A DNA stretch of 64,000 nt. Source: Pseudomonas sp. ICMP22404 (GTDB lineage Bacteria > Pseudomonadota > Gammaproteobacteria > Pseudomonadales > Pseudomonadaceae). Shown here one piece after another: positions 53,342 through 62,771 of the stretch. The translations under genes were made by a program, and so were the position numbers. The notes beneath the pieces were generated by a model. The model was not told where the DNA came from. It did no database searches and saw nothing but the letters and a program-made list of their open reading frames with translations. Each line of letters opens with the position of its first letter. The stretch's first letter is position 1. The stretch lies in NCBI RefSeq assembly GCF_006227205.1, contig NZ_VCNG01000002.1:62001-126000 (forward strand), given 5' to 3'.

Positions 53342-54664
53342 ATGGCCTGCCTCGACCGTTACAGCCTGCCCCTTTCGACCACGTCTGACGTCGCCGCCGA
53401 ATATTATCGCAGTGGTGTGGACCTGCTGCTTTCCCTATGGCCCGGCGCAGCTGAAACCCTTGAGGCGGCCATCTCAGTCGATCCGGATTTCGCCCTGGCC
53501 CATGCCGCCCGTGCCCGCTTGCACGCGGTGCGCGCCGAAACCCGCGAAGCCAAGGCCAGGATCGCCAGGGCGATGGAGCTGGCGCAGGCCAATGGCACCG
53601 AGCGCGAGCGAAGCCATGTGCAGGTGCTCCGGTTCGCCATCGATGGCCAGCCGACCAAAGCCCTGGCCGGTGCCTTGCAGCACGCGGACCGCTGGCCCCT
53701 GGATACCGTGATCCTGTCCCTGCCGCTGGGTGCGTTCGGGCTGTTCGCATTCTCCGGCATGGCTGACCATGACCAGGCCCGGGTGGAGCTGTGCGAACGG
53801 CATGCCCGTCACTTTCCGGAAAACGACTGGTGGTTTCTCACCTATCGCGGCTGGGCCCATGGCGAGAACGGTGAGGTCGCCCTCGGCCGTGAACTGACCC
53901 AACGGGCGCTGGAACTGCGGCGCAATAACGTCAACGCGGTGCATGCTGTGGCCCATGTGCTCCATGAGTCCGGCGCCAACGACGAAGCGGCCGGGATCAT
54001 CCGGGACTGGTTGCCCGGCTACGACCGCAGCGGCATCCTGCACGGTCATATCGCCTGGCACGGCGCACTGGTGGCATTGGAGCGCGGCGATACCGAAACC
54101 GCACTCGGCCTCTATACCGAACAGGTGGCGCCCTCGGTGTCCGCCGGGGTACCGATCAATGTGGTCAGCGACAGCGCTTCGTTCCTGTGGCGTCTGCAGG
54201 CCTACGGACACGAAGTGCCGGCTGGCCTGTGGGACGAGGCGGCCCGCTATGCGTCCAATCACTTCCAGCAGCCCGGCTTTCCCTTCGCCGATTTCCACAT
54301 GGCTATTCTTGCGGCCGTCACGGGCGACGAGCATGCCCTCGAACAGCGTGCCAACGTGCTGAGTGAGCAGGTCCGGCACGGCCACCTGCGGGCAGGGCCG
54401 GTGGCCCCGACCCTTTGTCACGCCGTGCAGGCGTTCGCCCAGGGACGCTATGCTGATTGTGCGAAGCTGCTCGAGCCAGTGGGCCGGGATGTCGTGCGCA
54501 TCGGTGGCAGTGGCGCCCAACGGGAAATCGTCCAGGACACGTTGCTGGTGGCGCTGATACGAGCCGGCGAGGTGAAGAAGGCCAGGGTTCTGCTAAACCG
54601 GCGCTTGCATCGCCGGCCATCGCCACGGGACAGCCGCTGGCTGGCCGGGCTTGCCGCAGCCTGA
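53342..54664 (+). CDS. TPR-type helical repeat protein (TTC38-like)
   Basis: 440 residues, almost all paired helices of tetratricopeptide-like repeats (EYYRSGVDLLLSLWPGAAET; AISVDPDFALAHAARARLHA; HAVAHVLHESGANDEAAGII). The overall pattern resembles the TTC38 family. It has no signal peptide or enzyme motif, so it is cytoplasmic and may scaffold or bind a ligand. The best ATG at 53342 lies 13 bases after CAGGAG, a long spacing. An upstream frame extends back but lacks a good start. Confidence 0.8.
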   Translation: MACLDRYSLPLSTTSDVAAEYYRSGVDLLLSLWPGAAETLEAAISVDPDFALAHAARARLHAVRAETREAKARIARAMELAQANGTERERSHVQVLRFAIDGQPTKALAGALQHADRWPLDTVILSLPLGAFGLFAFSGMADHDQARVELCERHARHFPENDWWFLTYRGWAHGENGEVALGRELTQRALELRRNNVNAVHAVAHVLHESGANDEAAGIIRDWLPGYDRSGILHGHIAWHGALVALERGDTETALGLYTEQVAPSVSAGVPINVVSDSASFLWRLQAYGHEVPAGLWDEAARYASNHFQQPGFPFADFHMAILAAVTGDEHALEQRANVLSEQVRHGHLRAGPVAPTLCHAVQAFAQGRYADCAKLLEPVGRDVVRIGGSGAQREIVQDTLLVALIRAGEVKKARVLLNRRLHRRPSPRDSRWLAGLAAA

Positions 54665-54677
54665 ACGGTGCAATCCC

Positions 54678-54766
54678 TGTGGGAGCGAGCCTGCTCGCGA
54701 TGGCGGTCATTCAGTCGGTACAAACGTGACTGACAGAGCGCCATCGCGAGCAGGCTCGCTCCCACA
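54678..54766. repeat. Paired REP (REPIN-like)
   Basis: TGTGGGAGCGAGCCTGCTCG arms, 13 bases after the TPR gene stop. Confidence 0.9.
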
Positions 54767-54811
54767 CTGGATCTTCAGTGGGCACACCCCCCGCGGCCGG
54801 CACCATTCCCC

Positions 54812-54901
54812 TGTGGGAGCGAGCCTGCTCGCGAAAGCGGTGGGTCAGCGTGAAGATATGTTGAATGCGAAGCCGCCATCGCGAGCAGGCTCGCTCCCAC
54901 A
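54812..54901. repeat. Paired REP (REPIN-like)
   Basis: Second copy 45 bases on, with arms of identical sequence; together they occupy most of 54665-54955. Confidence 0.9.
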
Positions 54902-54955
54902 AGGGATGCAGTGTGAACCTTTCATTCATCCATTTTGCGGCCTGGTGACCTGAAC

Positions 54956-56188
54956 ATGAATCTCTCCGTAGCCATCACGTCTTCAGGTTTGCGTGGTCTG
55001 CTCATCCGTTCGATGGGGCCCGTGGCGACGATTGCCATCGCCCAGCTGTTTGGCACCTCGCTGTGGTTCAGTGCCAACAGTACCGCCGAAGAACTGATGC
55101 GCGCCTGGAGCGCCACCTCCACCGACATCGGCTGGTTGACCAACGCTGTGCAACTGGGCTTCATTCTCGGCACGTTGAGCCTGTCGCTCAGCGGTGTTGC
55201 CGACCGCTTTCGCGCGAGTACCTTGTTCGTCTGCAGCGCCATCGCCGGCGCGCTGTTCAACCTCGGTTTTGCCTGGTTGGCGGAAGGGTTGCTGAGCGGT
55301 GGCATATTGCGTTTCGGTGTGGGAATCACGTTGGCCGGTATCTATCCCATGGGCATGAAGCTGATCGTGGGGTGGGCGCCGGAGCGCACCGGCCTGGCCC
55401 TGGCTCAACTGGTGGCAATGTTGACCCTGGGCACCGCGCTGCCCCACGCCTTGCGGATGGTGGGTGCGGATTGGCCGTGGCAGGCCATCATCACCGCTTC
55501 CTCGGTGCTGGCGCTCGCTGGTGCGGTCCTGATCGGCGTATTGGGCGAGGGGCCTCACGCCCGTGCCGGCTCCGTCCCTGGCGCCGTCAAGACCCAGCGA
55601 GCAGGAGCGATCCTCGGTGCCTTCAGGATCAGTCGCTTTCGGGCGGCAACCCTGGGCTACTTCGGTCACATGTGGGAGCTCTACGCGTTCTGGACGCTGG
55701 TGCCGTTGATCGTGAGCCGTACCGGGTTGGCGTCTTCCTTCCCTGCCTTGGGTGTGGCGGGCCTGTCGTTCTGCATCATGGCGGTGGGGGCGGTGGGGTC
55801 GATCCTGGGTGGCCTATTGTCCCAACGCACAGGCAGCGCCAAGGTGGCGCTGGGAGCGTTGAGCCTGTCGGGGACCTGCGGACTGTTGTTTGTCCTTTGT
55901 GCGGGCTATTTGCCGGTGTGGGCCCTGTTGGCGTTGCTGGGGGTCTGGGGCGCATCGGTGGTAGCCGACTCGCCGCAGTTCTCCGCGCTTGCGGCCCAGG
56001 CCTGCCCGCGCGACGCGGTCGGCAGCGCCCTGGCCATCCAGAACAGCATCGGCTTTGCCATCACCGTTGTCTCGATTGCCGTCACCAGCTGGCTGTTCGA
56101 GCGCATCGGTATCGACGCGCTGTGGTTACTGGTACCGGGTCCGGTACTGGGTGTCACCGGATTCATCCTTTCCTCCCGCCAGGCATGA
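54956..56188 (+). CDS. MFS transporter
   Basis: 410 residues with about 12 membrane helices. The N-terminal half includes IAQLFGTSLWFSANSTAEEL and the loop FVLC/GVADRFRASTLFVC near 88, an MFS motif-A-like segment; the central loop is short (about 195-220) and hydrophilic. It most resembles the drug/metabolite-type MFS carriers of soil pseudomonads. The start ATG 54956 is preceded by GGTGA. Substrate unknown. Confidence 0.87.
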   Translation: MNLSVAITSSGLRGLLIRSMGPVATIAIAQLFGTSLWFSANSTAEELMRAWSATSTDIGWLTNAVQLGFILGTLSLSLSGVADRFRASTLFVCSAIAGALFNLGFAWLAEGLLSGGILRFGVGITLAGIYPMGMKLIVGWAPERTGLALAQLVAMLTLGTALPHALRMVGADWPWQAIITASSVLALAGAVLIGVLGEGPHARAGSVPGAVKTQRAGAILGAFRISRFRAATLGYFGHMWELYAFWTLVPLIVSRTGLASSFPALGVAGLSFCIMAVGAVGSILGGLLSQRTGSAKVALGALSLSGTCGLLFVLCAGYLPVWALLALLGVWGASVVADSPQFSALAAQACPRDAVGSALAIQNSIGFAITVVSIAVTSWLFERIGIDALWLLVPGPVLGVTGFILSSRQA

Positions 56189-56212
56189 TGCTTCGGCCTG
56201 GCGGGGTGGTCG

Positions 56213-57034
56213 TCACACCATTGCCAATCGCTGCTTGCCCTGGGGCTGCGGAAAGATCAGGTCCAGGGCGGCCAGGTCCTGGGGCGCCAATTGCAGGTTC
56301 GCCGCTTCGGCGTTCAAGCGCACATGTTCCGGTTGTACGGCCTTGGGGATGGCGATGACCTTGTCCTGGCGCAACAGCCAGGCCAGTGCGATCTGCGCCG
56401 GCGTCGCGCCGTGGCGCTCGGCGATTTGCCGCAGGGTGTGGTCCTTGAGCAGACGCCCACCCTGGCCGACCGGACAATAGGCCATGAGCGGCATGGCGTG
56501 TTGCTGGCACCAGGGCAGCAGGTCGAATTCGATGCCTCGCTCCTGCAGGTTGTACAGCACCTGGTTGGTGGCACAGGCCGGCGAAGCCAGTTCTTCCAGG
56601 TCTTCCACATCAAAGTTCGATACACCCCAGCGGCCGATCTTGCCTTCTTCGCGCAGTCGTTCGAAGGCTTCGACGGTTTCTTCCAGCGGGTATTGGCCGC
56701 GCCAGTGCAGCAGGTACAGGTCGATGTAGTCGGTGTCGAGTCGCCGCAGGCTGCGTTCGCATGCCAGTGGGATGCCTTTGCGGCTGGCGTTGTGGGGGTA
56801 GACCTTGCTGACCAGGAACACCTGGTCCCGCAGGCCGGTGATCGCTTCGCCCACGACGGCCTCGGCACCGCCTTCGGCGTACATTTCCGCCGTGTCGATC
56901 AGGGTCATGCCCAGTTCGATGCCCAGACGCAGGGCGGCTACTTCTTTCTTGTGGGCGGACGGTTCCTCACCCATGTGCCAGGTGCCCTGACCGATCACGG
57001 GTACGGACACGCCGGCCAACTCCAGAGTCTTCAT
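56213..57034 (-). CDS. Aldo/keto reductase
   Basis: 273 residues. The family motifs GQGTWHMGEEPSAHKKEVAA, GMTLIDTAEMYAEGGAEAVV (Asp and Tyr of the catalytic tetrad), VSKVYPHNASRKG (Lys) and DYIDLYLLHWRGQ (His) are all in order, so the active site is complete. The C-terminus contains AIPKAVQPEHVRLNAEAANL for cofactor binding. It reduces aldehydes or ketones with NADPH. It is single. Confidence 0.91.
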   Translation of the reverse strand: MKTLELAGVSVPVIGQGTWHMGEEPSAHKKEVAALRLGIELGMTLIDTAEMYAEGGAEAVVGEAITGLRDQVFLVSKVYPHNASRKGIPLACERSLRRLDTDYIDLYLLHWRGQYPLEETVEAFERLREEGKIGRWGVSNFDVEDLEELASPACATNQVLYNLQERGIEFDLLPWCQQHAMPLMAYCPVGQGGRLLKDHTLRQIAERHGATPAQIALAWLLRQDKVIAIPKAVQPEHVRLNAEAANLQLAPQDLAALDLIFPQPQGKQRLAMV

Positions 57035-57125
57035 GCCTGTCTCCTATGTACTTGAACATCAGACGTGTGGCAGCAGGATAGACCAAGTGTTCAGCTCGAT
57101 CGACGGGAGGCCTGCGCCGTTCCCT

Positions 57126-57214
57126 GTGGGAGCGAGCCTGCTCGCGATAGCGGTGGGGCAATCGGCATGGATGTCGACGGATACACCGTCATCGCGAGCA
57201 GGCTCGCTCCCACA
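57126..57214. repeat. Paired REP (REPIN-like)
   Basis: Inverted TGTGGGAGCGAGCCTGCTCG arms in the gap between the galM-like and aldo/keto reductase genes; the centre shares ATGTCGAC and ACACCGTC-like bases with the copy at 60385. Confidence 0.9.
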
Positions 57215-57247
57215 CTCCTGGCGGCTAATGTGGGAGCGATCAGAGGG

Positions 57248-58399
57248 TTATTTCGCGGAGAACTTCAACACCATGGTCTGGGTGTAGGTCTGGCCTGGAT
57301 CAAGCCGGGTGGAGGGGAATGTCGGCTGGTTTGGCGAGTCGGGGAAATGCTGGGTCTCCAGGGTGAACGCGCCCCAGTGCGGATAGACCTTGCCATGCTT
57401 GCCCTTGATGGTGCCATCGAGGAAGTTGCTGGTGTAGAGCTGCACACCGGGTTCGGTGGTGTAGAGCTGCAAGCGGCGCCCCGACTGCGGATCGTAGACA
57501 TCGGCGGCCGGTTTCTTCACGTCACCCTGGGTGTCCAGGACCCAGTTGAAATCGAAGCCACCTTGCTTAGGTTCGGCGAATTTGAGTTGTGGATGGTCGG
57601 CCTTGATGTGGGTACCGAAGGCGGTGGGTTTGGTGAAATCCATGGGGGTGCCGGCCACGGGCGCCAGTTCGCCGGTGGGAATGAGCTTGGCGGTCACAGG
57701 GGTGTAGTGAGTGGCGTACAGGGTGGCGACCTGTTTCAGGATATCGCCGTTACCGGCACCTGCAAGGTTGAAATAGCTGTGGTTGGTCAGGTTCAGCACC
57801 GTGGGTTTGTCGGTGGTGGCCTTGTAGTCGATGCGCAACTCGTTCTGTTCGGTGAGGCTGTAGGTGACATCGGTCTTCAATGCACCCGGGAAGCCCATCT
57901 CACCGTCCGCCGACAGGTAGGTCAGGGTCACGCCCACCGAGTCCTTGCCGTTATGGGGCTCGGCTTTCCAGACGCGTTTGTCGAACCCTTGCGGTCCGCC
58001 GTGCAAGGAGTTGCCGTGGTCATTCTGGGGAACCTGGTAGCGCTTGCCGTCCAGTTCGAATGCACCGTCGGCCAGGCGATTACCGAAGCGGCCGATGGTC
58101 GCGCCGAAGTACACGTTGCCGTTCTTCTGGTAGCCCTGGACATCATCGAAACCGAGCACCACGTCGGCGGCCTTGCCGTGTTTGTCCGGCACGATCAAGG
58201 ACTGGAGAATCCCGCCGTAAGTGATGACCGTGGCCTCCATGCCGTGACTGTTGCGCAGCACATATTTTTCCACCGCGGTGCCGTCGTCGGTCTTGCCGAA
58301 CGCAGTGCGTTCATTGGTCAGGCCGGCGGCCTGGGAGGCAGAGGTGGCGATCATCAGAGACACTCCGAGGGCCGTGAGCAGATGTCTGGATTCAAGCAT
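57248..58399 (-). CDS. galM: Secreted aldose 1-epimerase (galactose mutarotase)
   Basis: 383 residues with a signal peptide (LLTALGVSLMIATSASQA, cleaved after AAG), so the enzyme is periplasmic. Mutarotase motifs: GNRLADGAFELDGKRYQVP near 107, the catalytic His block NDHGNSLHGGPQGFDKR (about 126-142), NLTNHSYFNLAG near 204 and the catalytic Glu near ETQHFPDSPNQP. It interconverts alpha and beta anomers of hexoses before uptake. It is single; a good sigma-70 promoter lies upstream. Confidence 0.93.
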   Translation of the reverse strand: MLESRHLLTALGVSLMIATSASQAAGLTNERTAFGKTDDGTAVEKYVLRNSHGMEATVITYGGILQSLIVPDKHGKAADVVLGFDDVQGYQKNGNVYFGATIGRFGNRLADGAFELDGKRYQVPQNDHGNSLHGGPQGFDKRVWKAEPHNGKDSVGVTLTYLSADGEMGFPGALKTDVTYSLTEQNELRIDYKATTDKPTVLNLTNHSYFNLAGAGNGDILKQVATLYATHYTPVTAKLIPTGELAPVAGTPMDFTKPTAFGTHIKADHPQLKFAEPKQGGFDFNWVLDTQGDVKKPAADVYDPQSGRRLQLYTTEPGVQLYTSNFLDGTIKGKHGKVYPHWGAFTLETQHFPDSPNQPTFPSTRLDPGQTYTQTMVLKFSAK

Positions 58400-58520
58400 G
58401 GTAGACCTTCCTTCCTGTGGTTTGTTGTTGTTTTGAACGCGGGTCGAGTCGGTTACTTGGTCGGACAGCGGTGAAGGTTTTTCTGTTCAGTAGTCTATCT
58501 ATTTAAGGGTTGAGAAGGGA

Positions 58521-58548
58521 TTTATAGCCATAAATCGAAATTTTTCAA
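58521..58548 (-). promoter_or_regulatory. Sigma-70 promoter of galM
   Basis: On the minus strand, TTGAAA (58543-58548) and TATAAA (58521-58526) are 16 bases apart in an AT-rich stretch about 125 bases upstream of the gene. Confidence 0.6.
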
Positions 58549-58696
58549 TTAAAAAGTAATACTAATTAAGCGAGGCGAGTCTTACCCAAACGTCAGGTTC
58601 CACACGCAGCACTGCACTTTTGGGCTTTTTGCCGCTCTATCCATGGCCAGCAAGCGGCGACTCCCCACCGCTTCCCCATGTCCTGATCGAGATTCA

Positions 58697-59446
58697 ATGA
58701 CTGGTGTTTCCTACTGTCTGAAAGTGTTACGACGTTGCTGTCCAGCGCTGCTGGCAGGGGTGTTGATGCTGCTCAATAGTGGTTGCAGCCACCAGCAGGG
58801 TCAGGACATGGTCACTCAGTTCAGCAATGCCCGACCCCAGGAGTTCTTGCAGACCAGTGTCGATCGCATGGCCACGTTATCGATGCACGACAACCTGCAA
58901 AGCCTCTACCTGTTGATGAGCAAGCTTTACCTGCGCAATCCCCAGGAACTGCGCAAATCCGGCTTCCTCGACGCCCGCATCGCGGAAAAACAGGTGCGCA
59001 TGGCCATCGAACAGCAGCAACCCCTACCGACCTTGGGCGGCAAGAAGGACCTGGCGGCCCTGAGCTACGCCATGAGCCCGGAGTTTCTTGGCGATCGGGT
59101 CGGTGCCTTCATCTATGCCATCGGCAGCATGCTAGTGACGGCCCATGGCAACCGGCTCGAGTTCTACATGACCGACACCATCGACCCGCGTTTTGTCAGT
59201 AACGCGGCGCGCAACATCGAAAAAGCCACCTGGATACTCAGCCAGCGACAGGATAAGGACGGCAACCTGCTGCTGTTTTCCAACGAGATCTCGGAGGAGG
59301 GCAGCAACCTGAGTTTCGCTGTGGAGTTCGGGAAAATCGTCGCACGGCTGGACCTGCTGACGCAGATGCTGGATGAGCGTTACCGACGGATCGGGCTGAA
59401 CTACGCTCAGAGCCTGCTGTTTCTCAACTTCTTGCCAGTTCAGTAG
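58697..59446 (+). CDS. Hypothetical lipoprotein
   Basis: 249 residues from ATG 58697. The N-terminus is a lipoprotein signal (VLMLLNSGC, lipidated Cys about 30), followed by a soluble helical domain (DRMATLSMHDNLQSLYLLMS; RNIEKATWILSQRQ). No known motif. Similar helical lipoproteins in pseudomonads are uncharacterised. Its gap to the divergent galM is AT-rich and holds the galM promoter. Confidence 0.75.
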   Translation: MTGVSYCLKVLRRCCPALLAGVLMLLNSGCSHQQGQDMVTQFSNARPQEFLQTSVDRMATLSMHDNLQSLYLLMSKLYLRNPQELRKSGFLDARIAEKQVRMAIEQQQPLPTLGGKKDLAALSYAMSPEFLGDRVGAFIYAIGSMLVTAHGNRLEFYMTDTIDPRFVSNAARNIEKATWILSQRQDKDGNLLLFSNEISEEGSNLSFAVEFGKIVARLDLLTQMLDERYRRIGLNYAQSLLFLNFLPVQ

Positions 59447-59556
59447 GTCTTGGAAGAAAAGGCATAAAGATAGATCACAACGTTATAGGGCGGTTATAAG
59501 AAAAATCGCTATGCTCGCGGCGAGATTTTCCACGCGGTTATGCTGAGACGGGTTTG

Positions 59557-60342
59557 ATGGATTTCGGTAATGTCGGTTTAGTCGTAGCGGGCCTGGTGGT
59601 CGGCTTCATCGTCGGAATGACCGGCGTCGGCGGCGGTTCGCTGATGACTCCCATTCTGTTGTGGTTTGGTATCAACCCTGCGACTGCCGTGGGTACGGAC
59701 CTGCTGTACGCGGCCATTACCAAATCCGGTGGCGTGCTGGTGCATGCCAGAAATCGCAATATCGATTGGGCAATCACCGGTTGGCTGACCCTGGGCAGTG
59801 TGCCGGCGGTCGGGCTGACGCTGTGGTTTCTCAGCAGCCTGCACAGTTCGCCGGATGCCATGAACGCCGTCATCAAGCAGGCCCTGGGCTTTGTGCTGTT
59901 TGCCACCGCCCTGGCAATCCTGTTCAAGAAGCGCCTGCTGCAATTCGCCCATGATCGCGCTGGCGGTCATTACAATCCCTCCGGCACGCGACTCAATGTG
60001 CTGACGGTCGTTACCGGCCTGGTGCTGGGCACAATGGTCGCGTTGACCTCCATTGGCGCTGGCGCCCTGGGCACCGTTGCCTTGTTCATTCTCTACCCGT
60101 TCCTGGTCACCAAGCGCCTGGTTGGCACCGAAATCGCCCACGCCGTACCGCTGACCCTCGTTGCCGGCCTGGGCCATGCGAGCATGGGCAACATGGACTG
60201 GCACATCCTCGGCTATTTGCTGGTTGGCTCGTTGCCGGGTATCTACCTGGGCAGTCACTTGTCGGGACGCATCTCCGACGAACTGCTGCGCCCGTGCCTG
60301 GCGGTGATGCTGGCGATGATCGGGTTCAAATTGGCGTTCTGA
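59557..60342 (+). CDS. TSUP/TauE-SafE family sulfite exporter-like permease
   Basis: 261 residues, about eight membrane helices in the TSUP fold (two repeats). The start ATG at 59557 gives MDFGNVGLVVAGLVVGFIVG. The repeated motifs GVGGGSLMTPILLWFG near 23 and TSIGAGALGTVALFILYPFL near 165 match the family, which moves sulfur compounds such as sulfite or sulfonates. There are no sulfur-metabolism neighbours here, so substrate is open. Confidence 0.86.
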   Translation: MDFGNVGLVVAGLVVGFIVGMTGVGGGSLMTPILLWFGINPATAVGTDLLYAAITKSGGVLVHARNRNIDWAITGWLTLGSVPAVGLTLWFLSSLHSSPDAMNAVIKQALGFVLFATALAILFKKRLLQFAHDRAGGHYNPSGTRLNVLTVVTGLVLGTMVALTSIGAGALGTVALFILYPFLVTKRLVGTEIAHAVPLTLVAGLGHASMGNMDWHILGYLLVGSLPGIYLGSHLSGRISDELLRPCLAVMLAMIGFKLAF

Positions 60343-60384
60343 TTGCTGTGGCCGCACACAGCTCTCAGGAATTCCACAAGACCC

Positions 60385-60474
60385 TGTGGGAGCGAGCCTG
60401 CTCGCGATAGCGGTGGGTCAATCAGCATTGATGTCGACTGACACACCGTCATCGCGAGCAGGCTCGCTCCCACA
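60385..60474. repeat. Paired REP (REPIN-like)
   Basis: Inverted arms and a centre GATAGCGGTGGGTCAATC also found in other copies. Confidence 0.9.
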
Positions 60475-60644
60475 GTAGTCCGTGTCTGCCTCTGCGTCGA
60501 CTGACTCCCTCCCGCACCACGGTTGCGCAATGACCCCGCTGACCTAAGCTTCATGGCAGGCTGGCGCAGCATTGGGCGACTCTCTCGCGGAACAATTGCC
60601 GCCCTGTGCAATCAGTACAGCGTGAATATCAAAAGGAGAGGCGC

Positions 60645-61193
60645 ATGCTCATTCGGTCGTTGACCTTGGCAACCTTGCTGGCCATCGCCGGCCCCCTGTT
60701 CGCCGCTGATGGTGACTCGCCCCTCGTGGCGGAGGCGGGTAGATACCGCTCCCTGGTCGTCATTGCGCCTAGCACCGTGGATCCTGCGTGGGTCAGCTTG
60801 AAAAAAGCCCTGGATGAGCCGGCGGGCAAGCAGGGTTTTTCCGAGCGCAACATGGTGCTCTACACCGTGCTCAATACCATCGGGCAGCGCGACGGCAAGG
60901 ATCTGGACCCTCAGAGCACCATGGCGCTGATCCGTTCACTCAAGTTGGGAGCCGGTGCCCAGACCAAGATCATTCTGGTGGGCAAGGATGGGGAAAAGAA
61001 GCTTGAGCATTCCGGGGCAATCGAACTGAAGGAACTCTTCGACACCGTCGACAAGCTGCCCGCGGCAGAAAAAGAAGCAACGCCGCCCGCGCCACCTCCC
61101 GCGCCTGAAGTTGCACCGGCCAAGGATGCGAAGGGCGCGAAACCCGGCAAAGCAGCCAAGCCTGCGGCTGCGCCGAAGCCGTTGGATGATTGA
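60645..61193 (+). CDS. DUF4174 family secreted protein with Pro/Ala/Lys tail
   Basis: 182 residues from ATG 60645 after AAAGGAGAGG. The signal peptide ends AGPLFAA. The domain (RSLVVIAPSTVDPAWVSL; TKIILVGKDGEKKLEHSG) is a thioredoxin-like DUF4174 module without the CxxC pair. The last 45 residues are low complexity (APPPAPEVAPAKDAKGAKPG), probably a flexible linker to the cell envelope. Function unknown. Confidence 0.82.
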   Translation: MLIRSLTLATLLAIAGPLFAADGDSPLVAEAGRYRSLVVIAPSTVDPAWVSLKKALDEPAGKQGFSERNMVLYTVLNTIGQRDGKDLDPQSTMALIRSLKLGAGAQTKIILVGKDGEKKLEHSGAIELKELFDTVDKLPAAEKEATPPAPPPAPEVAPAKDAKGAKPGKAAKPAAAPKPLDD

Positions 61194-61224
61194 TTTTCAA
61201 GGGGATGACTTCCCTGGCGGCAGT

Positions 61225-61314
61225 TGTGGGAGCAAGGCTTGCCCGCGATGAGGGCGATACGTTCTTCAGCGGAATCGCGGTGCCTGTTATCGCGAGCAAG
61301 CTTTGCTCCCACAA
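61225..61314. repeat. Paired REP (REPIN-like), AAGGCTTGCCCGCG variant
   Basis: TGTGGGAGCAAGGCTTGCCCG and GCGAGCAAGCTTTGCTCCCA arms. The two halves differ, so it is a diverged pair near the ampC stop. Confidence 0.82.
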
Positions 61315-61338
61315 TGTGTCCCTGCAACTACCTCCGCC

Positions 61339-62487
61339 TTATCGCTCTTCCAACGCCGTCAGGATCCGGTGCGCGGCCTTCACCCGTTCCTCGTTGGGGT
61401 AGTTCTTGTTCGCCAACATCACGATTCCGATGTTCTTGCCAGGCACGAAAGCCGCATAGGCGCCGAAGCCACCGGTGGATCCGGTCTTGTTGATCCAGGC
61501 GTTGTCCGGGGCAGGCTGGGGCGGATCGAGAGGTTCGACCTTGTTCGGCTTCATGGCAACGTCCGCCGAATTGCCAGCCAGCAGTTCGCTGACCGTCACC
61601 GGATAAGGGTAGAACTCCCAGCCCAGCCCTTGGGTCATGCCACCGACCTGATAGAACCCGGTATGGGTGGTGGCGATGGCTTGTTGCAGGTCGGGGGCCA
61701 GCTTTTTCGGGCGCAGGTTGACCTGGACGAAACGGATCAGGTCCGAGGCGCTGGTTTTCACGCCGTAGGCCTCGGAGTCCAATGCCCCGGGACCAACTCG
61801 GACTGGCTTGCCGTCCTTCGCGTAGCCTTGGGCATACCGACCTGACTCTGACGCCGGCACCCGCAGGTAACTGTGCTTGAGACCCAGGCCCGGCATCAGC
61901 GTCTGTTCCATCGCCTCATCGAAGGGGCGGTCCAGGCTGCGGGCGGCCAGATAGCCGAACAGGCCGATGCTCGGGTTCGAATAGAGCCGTTGGGTACCGG
62001 CCGGGTAAAGCGGTTTCCAGGTCTTGTAGTAGCCAAACATCCGGTCGGGGTGGTCCGCGGTGTCGGGAAACTGCAACGGCAATCCACCGGCGGTATAGGT
62101 GGCGAGATTGAGCAGGCTGATGCGCTCCAGGGCGCCGCCGTGCAACTCGGGGGCATAGCGACCGGCCGGATCCGACAGCGACAGCTTGCCCTGGGCCTGG
62201 GCATAGGCACCGAGGGTCGCGGTGAAGGTCTTGCTGATCGAGCCTATTTCAAAGAGCGTCTGGTCGGTGACAGGCTGTTTTGTCTCCCTGGAGGCCACTC
62301 CGTAATTGAAATAACGAGGCTGGCCGTCCAGCGTGATCGCCACGGCCATGCCGGCGATGTCCTGTCGTTTCATCAAGGGTTCGATAACCGCATTGACGGT
62401 GTCTTCGAGGCGATCCTGGGCAAAGCCCGGCATCATTCCATACCCCAGCAAAAAGGTGCCTGCGAGTATCGATCGGGTTATTCGCAT
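61339..62487 (-). CDS. ampC: Class C beta-lactamase (AmpC)
   Basis: 382 residues with a signal peptide (ITRSILAGTFLLGYGMMP, cleaved after FAQ). All three catalytic motifs of class C enzymes are present: SISK at 83-86 (serine nucleophile), YSN at 169-171 and KTG at 334-336. It should hydrolyse cephalosporins in the periplasm. No AmpR gene is next to it, unlike many Pseudomonas ampC loci, so expression may be constitutive or controlled from elsewhere. Context does not show resistance-cassette mobility. Confidence 0.95.
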   Translation of the reverse strand: MRITRSILAGTFLLGYGMMPGFAQDRLEDTVNAVIEPLMKRQDIAGMAVAITLDGQPRYFNYGVASRETKQPVTDQTLFEIGSISKTFTATLGAYAQAQGKLSLSDPAGRYAPELHGGALERISLLNLATYTAGGLPLQFPDTADHPDRMFGYYKTWKPLYPAGTQRLYSNPSIGLFGYLAARSLDRPFDEAMEQTLMPGLGLKHSYLRVPASESGRYAQGYAKDGKPVRVGPGALDSEAYGVKTSASDLIRFVQVNLRPKKLAPDLQQAIATTHTGFYQVGGMTQGLGWEFYPYPVTVSELLAGNSADVAMKPNKVEPLDPPQPAPDNAWINKTGSTGGFGAYAAFVPGKNIGIVMLANKNYPNEERVKAAHRILTALEER

Positions 62488-62771
62488 GTGGACCGTTCTC
62501 CATGAAATGGCGAGAGTTCAGCCGCTCTGCGGCCGGCAGCCTTGACGGCTCAGTGCACTGTTGGGGTGCACGCTTTGGAGCGCACTCTAGGAAGTTTTCG
62601 GCCACCAGGCAACCCAAGGTCTTGCGCTTCAGGGCAGGTTCCGAGCGATCCGACGGAGGCTAAAGAGGGATCCTACAAAAAGCCTGGGTCGCACAGGTGG
62701 GTTACCCATTGGCAAACCACCACAAATCCATGGCCGCCGGGTAGACTTGTGCTCTTTCTAAAGGAGTTCAC

